A stretch of DNA of 64,000 bases from Saccharothrix sp. NRRL B-16348. GTDB taxonomy: Bacteria; Actinomycetota; Actinomycetes; Mycobacteriales; Pseudonocardiaceae. Position 1 is the stretch's first letter, and each line of letters opens with the position of its first letter. The stretch spans positions 1 to 64,000 of the forward strand of contig NZ_LGED01000221.1 in assembly GCF_001280085.1 (NCBI RefSeq). The letters run 5' to 3'. Shown piece after piece: positions 59,028 through 64,000 of this stretch. Under the pieces are notes generated by a model. It was not told the origin of the DNA. It searched no databases and saw only the letters and a list, made by a program, of their open reading frames with translations. Made by a program: the position numbers and the translations under genes.

Positions 59028-60691
59028 TGCGCGTGATGGCACAGCTCGCCATGGTGATGAACCTGGACAAGTGCATCGGCTGCCACACGTGCAGCGTCAC
59101 CTGCAAGCAGGCGTGGACGAACCGCGGCGGTGTGGAGTACGCGTGGTTCAACAACGTCGAGACGCGGCCCGGGCAGGGCTACCCGCGCCAGTACCAGGAC
59201 CAGGAGAAGTGGAAGGGCGGCTGGGAGCTGAACAAGCGCGGGAAGCTGACCCTGCGCACCGGCTCGCGGCTGAAGCGGCTGCTGAACATCTTCGCCAACC
59301 CTGACATGCCCACGGTGGCGGACTACTACGAGCCGTGGACCTACGACTACCAGAACCTGCTGTCCGCCCCGCCGTCGGACACCACCCCCACCGCCAAGCC
59401 GAAGTCGTCGATCACCGGCGAGGACACGAAGGTGACGTGGGGCGCCAACTGGGACGACGACCTGGGCGGCGGGCCGGCGCAGATCGGCAAGGACCCGTTG
59501 CTGGGCAAGCTCTCCGAGCAGGTCAAGCTCGAGTTCGAGCAGACGTTCATGTTCTACCTCCCCCGCATCTGCGAGCACTGCCTCAACCCGTCGTGCGCGG
59601 CGTCCTGCCCGTCCGGTGCGATCTACAAGCGCGCCGAGGACGGCATCGTGCTGGTGGACCAGGACAAGTGCCGCGGCTGGCGGCAGTGCGTCACGGGGTG
59701 CCCGTACAAGAAGATCTACTTCAACCACAAGACGGGCAAGGCGGAGAAGTGCACGTTCTGCTACCCGCGGGTCGAGGTGGGCATCCCGACGGTGTGCTCC
59801 GAGACGTGCGTCGGCAGGCTGCGCTACATCGGCGTGCTGCTGTACGACGCGGACAAGGTGGCCGAGGCGGCGTCGGTCAAGGACGACAAGGACCTCTACC
59901 CCGCGCAGCTCGACGTCTTCCTCAACCCGCACGACCCGCGCGTGGTCGCCGAGGCCGAGCGGGCGGGCATCTCCGGTGAGTGGATCGAGGCCGCGCAGAA
60001 CTCGCCGGTGTACCGGCTCATCGTGGACTACCAACTGGCGCTGCCGCTGCACCCGGAGTACCGCACCATGCCGATGGTCTGGTACGTGCCGCCGCTGTCG
60101 CCCGTGGTCGACGTGCTGAGCGAGACCGGCCACGACGGCGAGTCGGTGGGCAACCTCTTCGGCGCCATCGACGCGTTGCGCATCCCGGTGGAGTACCTGG
60201 CCGAGCTGTTCACCGCCGGTGACGTGGGACCGGTCCGGGCGTCGTTGCAGCGGCTGGCCGCGATGCGCGCCCACATGCGCAAGGTCAACCTCGGTGAGGA
60301 GCTGGACGACTCGATCGCCGAGTCGGTGCGGCTGGCGCCCGGCGAGATCGAGTCGATGTACCGCCTGCTCGCCATCGCCAAGTACGAGGACCGTTACGTG
60401 ATCCCCGGCGGCGCGGGGTCCGAGGCGCACAAGCTGGAGGCCCTGACCACCGGGTGCAGCCTGGACGGCGACGGCGGTCCCGGCATGACCGCGTTCGACG
60501 TGATGGCGGAGAAGTTCCAGCTGACCGACACCAACGGCGCGGCCCCGACCGACAAGACCAAGCGCATCAACCTGCTCGACTGGGACGGGGTCAGGACCGA
60601 CGGTCTGTTCCCGGGCAACGGTTCCTCCGGCAACGGTGCTACCGGCAACGGTGCCGCCGGCACCGCGCACGAACCCGAGGCCATCGCATGA
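59027..60691 (+). CDS. narH: Respiratory nitrate reductase beta subunit
   Basis: A 554-residue iron-sulfur subunit. Four ferredoxin-type Cys groups are visible: LDKCIGCHTCSVTCKQAW near the N-terminus, CEHCLNPSCAASCPSG, DQDKCRGWRQCVTGCPYKKIYFN (with Trp replacing one Cys, as in the 3Fe-4S cluster site) and KCTFCYPRVEVGIPTVCSETC. It moves electrons from NarI haems to NarG. ATG 59027 lies in the narG stop (TGATG). The C-terminus has a Gly/Asn-rich tail (GNGSSGNGATGNGAAG), longer than usual and probably disordered. Confidence 0.98.
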   Translation: MRVMAQLAMVMNLDKCIGCHTCSVTCKQAWTNRGGVEYAWFNNVETRPGQGYPRQYQDQEKWKGGWELNKRGKLTLRTGSRLKRLLNIFANPDMPTVADYYEPWTYDYQNLLSAPPSDTTPTAKPKSSITGEDTKVTWGANWDDDLGGGPAQIGKDPLLGKLSEQVKLEFEQTFMFYLPRICEHCLNPSCAASCPSGAIYKRAEDGIVLVDQDKCRGWRQCVTGCPYKKIYFNHKTGKAEKCTFCYPRVEVGIPTVCSETCVGRLRYIGVLLYDADKVAEAASVKDDKDLYPAQLDVFLNPHDPRVVAEAERAGISGEWIEAAQNSPVYRLIVDYQLALPLHPEYRTMPMVWYVPPLSPVVDVLSETGHDGESVGNLFGAIDALRIPVEYLAELFTAGDVGPVRASLQRLAAMRAHMRKVNLGEELDDSIAESVRLAPGEIESMYRLLAIAKYEDRYVIPGGAGSEAHKLEALTTGCSLDGDGGPGMTAFDVMAEKFQLTDTNGAAPTDKTKRINLLDWDGVRTDGLFPGNGSSGNGATGNGAAGTAHEPEAIA

Positions 60692-61362
60692 GCGTGCTGC
60701 GCAAGAAGGACAAGAAGGTCGCGGAAGCACCGGAACGCGACAGCCGGCTGGTGTGGCGGATCGCCGCGCTGCTGATCGACTACCCGACCGCGGCGGTGAC
60801 CGCCATGCTGCCCGACCTGCGTGCGGCGGCGGTGTCGCTCCCGGAGCCGGCCGGGCCCGCGCTGGTGTCGTTCATCGACCACGCCGCGTCCTCGACGGGG
60901 GGCACGCTCGCGCAGCACTACGTCGAGACCTTCGACCTGCGCAAGCGCAACTGCCTGCACCTGTCGTACTACGCCTACGGCGACACCCGCAAGCGCGGCA
61001 TGGCGCTGCTGCGGTTCAAGCACGCCTACCGCGCGGCCGGTGTGGAGCTGGGCGAGCACGAACTGCCCGACCACCTCGCGGTCGTGCTCGAGTTCGCCGC
61101 GACCGCCGATCCCGTCGCCGGCCGGCGGCTGCTGGTGGAGCACCGCCCGGTGCTGGAGATGATCCGGCTGTCCCTCGCCGACGGCGGGTCGCCGTACCTG
61201 GCCGTGCTGGACGCGGTGTGCGCCACGCTGCCGGAGCTGAGCGCCGCGGACCTCCGCAAGATCGCGACGCTGGCCGCGGAAGGGCCGCCCGAGGAGGACG
61301 TGGGGTTGGAGCCGTTCGCGATGGACCCCGCCCTGCTCACCGAATCGGGAGGACGACGATGA
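60688..61362 (+). CDS. narJ: Nitrate reductase molybdenum cofactor assembly chaperone
   Basis: A 224-residue all-helical NarJ/TorD-family chaperone needed for cofactor insertion into NarG; it is not part of the final enzyme. Family segments are YVETFDLRKRNCLHLSYYAYGDTRKRGMALLRFKHAYRAAG and LPDHLAVVLEFAA. It starts with ATG 60688 in the narH stop (ATGA) and overlaps narI in the same way. Confidence 0.96.
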   Translation: MSVLRKKDKKVAEAPERDSRLVWRIAALLIDYPTAAVTAMLPDLRAAAVSLPEPAGPALVSFIDHAASSTGGTLAQHYVETFDLRKRNCLHLSYYAYGDTRKRGMALLRFKHAYRAAGVELGEHELPDHLAVVLEFAATADPVAGRRLLVEHRPVLEMIRLSLADGGSPYLAVLDAVCATLPELSAADLRKIATLAAEGPPEEDVGLEPFAMDPALLTESGGRR

Positions 61363-62084
61363 GCACGTTGCTGTGGCTGGCCCTGCCGTACATCGCGCTG
61401 ACCTCGTTCCTGGTCGGGCACCTCTGGCGGTACCGGCACGACCAGTTCGGCTGGACGACCCGGTCCTCGCAGATGCACGAGAGCAGGCTGCTGCGCCTGG
61501 GCAGTCCGCTGTTCCACTTCGGGCTGCTCGCCGTGATCGGCGGCCACGTGCTGGGCCTGCTGGTGCCGAAGAGCTGGACCGAGTTCGTCGGGATCACCGA
61601 GGGCATGTACCACCTCGTCTCCGTGACGGCGGGGACGTTGGCGGGCACGGCCACCGTGGCGGGCGTGGCGATCCTGCTGTACCGCCGGTTCACGGTGTCC
61701 GCGGTGCGCAAGGCCACCACGCGGGGCGACAAGGTCATGTACGCGTTCCTCGCGGCGGCGATCGTCACCGGGATGTTCAACACCGTGGGCGAGAACCTGA
61801 TCGGCGGCGGCTACGACTACCGGTCCTCGGTGTCGGTGTGGTTCCGGGGTCTGTTCACGTTCTCCGCGCAGCCGGAGCTGATGACGGGCACGCCGCTCAG
61901 CTTCCAGGTGCACAACGTGACCGTGCTCGTGCTGCTGGGCATCTGGCCGTACACCCGCCTGGTGCACGTGTTCAGCGCCCCTCTCGGCTACCTCGTGCGG
62001 CCGTACGTCGTGTACCGCAGCCGTGACCCGCAACGCCCCGACGCCAACCGCTACGCCCGCGCGTGGGGGGACCAGCACGAGTAG
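61359..62084 (+). CDS. narI: Respiratory nitrate reductase gamma subunit
   Basis: A 241-residue cytochrome b membrane subunit with five predicted helices. The haem-ligand His residues lie in FHFGLLAVIGGHVLGLL and near QVHNVTVLVLLGIWPYTRLVHVFSAPLGYLVRPYVVYR. It oxidises menaquinol and anchors NarGH. ATG 61359 overlaps narJ (ATGA), completing a four-gene coupled operon. It is convergent with the GNAT gene only 7 bp away, with no obvious hairpin between them. Confidence 0.97.
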   Translation: MSTLLWLALPYIALTSFLVGHLWRYRHDQFGWTTRSSQMHESRLLRLGSPLFHFGLLAVIGGHVLGLLVPKSWTEFVGITEGMYHLVSVTAGTLAGTATVAGVAILLYRRFTVSAVRKATTRGDKVMYAFLAAAIVTGMFNTVGENLIGGGYDYRSSVSVWFRGLFTFSAQPELMTGTPLSFQVHNVTVLVLLGIWPYTRLVHVFSAPLGYLVRPYVVYRSRDPQRPDANRYARAWGDQHE

Positions 62085-62091
62085 GACGCGT

Positions 62092-63015
62092 TCATCGGAC
62101 ACCCGCGGGCCTGCGGGACCACTCGGTCCACAGTGGCCGATAGCCGGAGCGGTGCCAGAACGGCGTCGACAGCGGGTTCATGGCGTAGTAGTGCAACAAG
62201 GTCACCCCGACACCCGCGTCGTCCAGAGCGGCGTGGGCCGTCGCCACGAGCGCGGCCCCGACGCCGTCGCCGCGATGCCCGGCGCCCACCACCAGGCAGC
62301 CCACGTAGGCGGCCGGGCCGGACGCCACCGACCCGGCGACCCAGTCCGCCCGGTCCGGCGGGATCACCACGATCAGGCCGGTGACCGCGCCGGCCACCTC
62401 CGCCACCCACGTCCAGGGCGAGGTGGGCCAGGCGAGTCTCGCGCCCAGTATCCGGCGTGAGTTCGCCTCGGTCGAGGGTCGTGGCGCCCTGCCGCCGAAC
62501 TGTCGATTCCACCGCGCCAACTCAAGCTGGAGACCGACCGCCGCGGCCAAGTCGTCATCCCGCAGCGCACGCACGGTCACTCCCTCCGGCACCGGCGGTA
62601 CCGGGCGCCCGGCGGGTCGAGCGGCTGGTCGAGCGGCCAAGATCAAACCCGGCACCAGCCCGTGGGACAGGAAGGTGGACGTCAACGCCGTGTCGCGGCT
62701 GGGCCACGTGATCAGCGCCTCGGAGTCATCCGCGGGTTCGCTCGCCGGGAGGTGCTCCTCCCAGCGATCCAGCAGCGCCGCCATCGCCGCGACGGGATCC
62801 GGTCCCGCCGCCCGGGCCTCCAGCACGTGCACTTCGGCGGCCCGCTCATCGGCTTCCGGGGAGTCCGGCTCCAGCCGCCGCACCCGGTAGACCCCTGCCG
62901 CCGACGGCACGCTCAGCGCGATTTCCCCCTCCGCCGGCTCCGGCAGGGGCTGTGCCCGCGGCAGCAGTGGGTCGAGGCTCCGCAGTCGTCGGTCGTGCTC
63001 GTCCACGCGCGTCAC
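62092..63015 (-). CDS. GNAT-family N-acetyltransferase
   Basis: A 307-residue protein with a C-terminal GNAT domain (about residues 165-300): VTVRALRDDDLAAAVGLQLELARW, WVAEVAGAVTGLIVVIPP, the acetyl-CoA-binding YVGCLVVGAGHRGDGVGAALVATAHAAL and LLHYYAMNPLSTPFWHRSGYRPLW. The first about 150 residues form an extra domain that may be a degenerate second GNAT unit. GTG 63015 overlaps the stop of the DUF5995 gene (GTGA), so the pair is coupled. Substrate unknown. Confidence 0.85.
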   Translation of the reverse strand: MTRVDEHDRRLRSLDPLLPRAQPLPEPAEGEIALSVPSAAGVYRVRRLEPDSPEADERAAEVHVLEARAAGPDPVAAMAALLDRWEEHLPASEPADDSEALITWPSRDTALTSTFLSHGLVPGLILAARPAARPAGRPVPPVPEGVTVRALRDDDLAAAVGLQLELARWNRQFGGRAPRPSTEANSRRILGARLAWPTSPWTWVAEVAGAVTGLIVVIPPDRADWVAGSVASGPAAYVGCLVVGAGHRGDGVGAALVATAHAALDDAGVGVTLLHYYAMNPLSTPFWHRSGYRPLWTEWSRRPAGVR

Positions 63016-63839
63016 GCCGCCGCCGGGCTCTCCAGGGTGATGCGGCTGTAGTCGTCCTTGCGGATCGCACGGCCGATCGTGCGCACGGGCAGGGTCCACG
63101 CGCTCTGGTCGGCGATCAGCTTGGCCAACTGGGCGGACTCCCAGTTGAGCTTCTGGTGGACCAGGCCGACCTCTTCCTCGTCCGCGGTGGTCAAGTACGA
63201 GATCGCGGACCACCACACGCGTTCCCGGTAGTGCTTCAGGCCGGTGCTGCTCAGCACGATGTCCAGGCCGCGCAGCGTCTTGCGCAGCAGGGTGATGCCG
63301 CCGCCGTAGTCGCGGGTGAGCGTCTCGGCGATCTGCGGGACCGAGCGGACCAGGATGTTGTTGACCTGGTCGTGGTCGAACTTGCGGCGGGGAAGCAGCA
63401 GGTGCCCGGCGTCGTCCCCGTGTTGCCTGAGGTTGAGGAACGTGCCGTACGCGAGGTCGTAGTTGATGTGCGCGTTCAGGCCGAGCAGCAGGTCTTGCAG
63501 GACCGTGGACGTCCGGTCCTCGGCCATCCGGTGGGCGACCTTCCAGGCGCGCTCGGACTCCGGATCCCGGTCGAACGTGGTCAGCGACCGGAAGTACAGC
63601 GACGCGAAGTGGCCGGCCTGCGCCCGGACCCAGTCGGCGTCGAAGAAGATGGGGTTCTTGTAGTCGCCGTACCGGTGGACGGCCGCGTGCACGTTCAGCG
63701 TGATGATGTAGTACGCCCGCAGGAACACGGCCCGGTAGTCGTTGCGCTCGTGGAAGTAGCGGAGCGCGACCTGCATGCAGGGGATCGCCTCTTCGATGGT
63801 GGCGGGCCGTTGCGCGGCGATGCTGTCGAAGTCGGTCAC
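63012..63839 (-). CDS. DUF5995 family protein
   Basis: A 275-residue, largely helical soluble protein of the DUF5995 family: IPCMQVALRYFHERNDYRAVFLRAYYIITLNVHAAV, and the LQDLLLGLNAHINYDLAYGTFLNL segment whose HINYDL core is the family hallmark. Its conserved His and Asp residues suggest a metal- or ligand-binding helical bundle, but no activity is known. GTG 63839 is chosen over the ATG-extended frame because AGGAG lies just upstream. Coupled to the GNAT gene. Confidence 0.8.
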   Translation of the reverse strand: MTDFDSIAAQRPATIEEAIPCMQVALRYFHERNDYRAVFLRAYYIITLNVHAAVHRYGDYKNPIFFDADWVRAQAGHFASLYFRSLTTFDRDPESERAWKVAHRMAEDRTSTVLQDLLLGLNAHINYDLAYGTFLNLRQHGDDAGHLLLPRRKFDHDQVNNILVRSVPQIAETLTRDYGGGITLLRKTLRGLDIVLSSTGLKHYRERVWWSAISYLTTADEEEVGLVHQKLNWESAQLAKLIADQSAWTLPVRTIGRAIRKDDYSRITLESPAAA

Positions 63840-64000
63840 GGGAACTCCTGAGGAGAATGCGGCACACGTGGCCCAGCGCTCACCGGGTCCGACGTAGAGG
63901 ATCTGCGGCAACACCTCCAGATACAGCTCGGCGGAAGTTCACCTCGGTCGGACCAACGGCCCGCCTGCGGTTCTCCGGGAGTGCGGCTGCACAGGTTCGA
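63840..64000. other. Right edge, upstream of the DUF5995 gene
   Basis: Apart from the AGGAG ribosome site of the DUF5995 gene at its left end, I see no gene or motif in these last bases. Confidence 0.4.

Noticed and set aside
55338..59042. Long minus-strand open frame (about 1230 codons) opposite narG
   Set aside because: Antisense shadow produced by third-position GC; narG is a certain gene on the plus strand.

Overview
The window is very GC-rich, and its genes use many GTG/TTG starts with GGAGG-type ribosome sites. It encodes many Sec-exported hydrolases carrying CBM2 and CBM13 (ricin-type) modules, together with a BTAD/NB-ARC/TPR (AfsR-like) regulator and LacI, ROK, GntR, HxlR and ArsR regulators. 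This points to a soil actinomycete, most likely a filamentous member of the Pseudonocardiales (Saccharothrix/Lentzea/Actinosynnema type). The genus is an inference from gene style only. I see no rRNA, tRNA, CRISPR array, insertion sequence or prophage.

Layout. (1) 0-3.3 kb: small housekeeping-type genes (APH-fold kinase, VOC protein, four-helix membrane protein) and a secreted leucine-rich-repeat protein. (2) 3.4-13.4 kb: xylan/arabinoxylan island with a CBM2-CE2 esterase, a GH10-CBM2 xylanase, a LacI regulator, a GH43-CBM13 enzyme, a secreted serine hydrolase, a VOC protein and a secreted PQQ-type sugar dehydrogenase. Short palindromes of LacI-family type sit in front of most of these genes. 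(3) 13.5-18.5 kb: a frameshifted small secreted lectin, an AfsR-like regulator, an unrecognised protein with ADP-ribosyltransferase-like motifs, and a SnoaL-like lipoprotein. (4) 18.6-26.5 kb: a galactoside locus. A GH35 beta-galactosidase and a GH5-like hydrolase diverge from a GntR-galactose dehydrogenase-galactonate dehydratase (dgoD)-aldolase-kinase operon, which together give a De Ley-Doudoroff route to pyruvate and glyceraldehyde-3-phosphate. (5) 26.7-33.7 kb: accessory and partly decaying DNA with a secreted protease, a broken MFS exporter and ArsR gene, a small secreted protein with an RNase-toxin-like C-terminus, and a sigma-region-2/membrane fusion protein.

(6) 33.9-42.7 kb: polymer-degrading island with a cutinase-CBM13, a CBM13-GH26 mannanase, a CE3-like SGNH esterase-CBM13, a second modular GH26 mannanase and an AA10 lytic polysaccharide monooxygenase, followed by a His-rich lipoprotein, a DoxX protein and an unknown secreted protein. 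(7) 42.9-51.5 kb: a dextran utilisation locus with a secreted GH49 dextranase-CBM13, a GH13 alpha-1,6-glucosidase (Val after the nucleophile), two ABC permeases, a binding lipoprotein and a divergent ROK repressor. The transporter ATPase is not encoded here and is presumably shared (MsiK type). (8) 51.5-55 kb: HxlR and SnoaL-like proteins, an unknown protein, an APH-fold kinase and a PCMT-type methyltransferase. (9) 55.3-62.1 kb: the complete respiratory nitrate reductase operon narGHJI. (10) 62.1-63.8 kb: a GNAT acetyltransferase and a DUF5995 protein.

Taken together, the window is largely a plant-polymer saprophyte's toolkit of separately regulated units for xylan, galactosides, mannan and dextran. 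Several perfect hairpins immediately after stop codons serve as clear intrinsic terminators. The least understood items are the ART-like protein, the BECR-like secreted protein, the sigma/membrane fusion, the secreted beta-rich protein beside the LPMO, and the LacI-type operator network that reaches the LRR gene.
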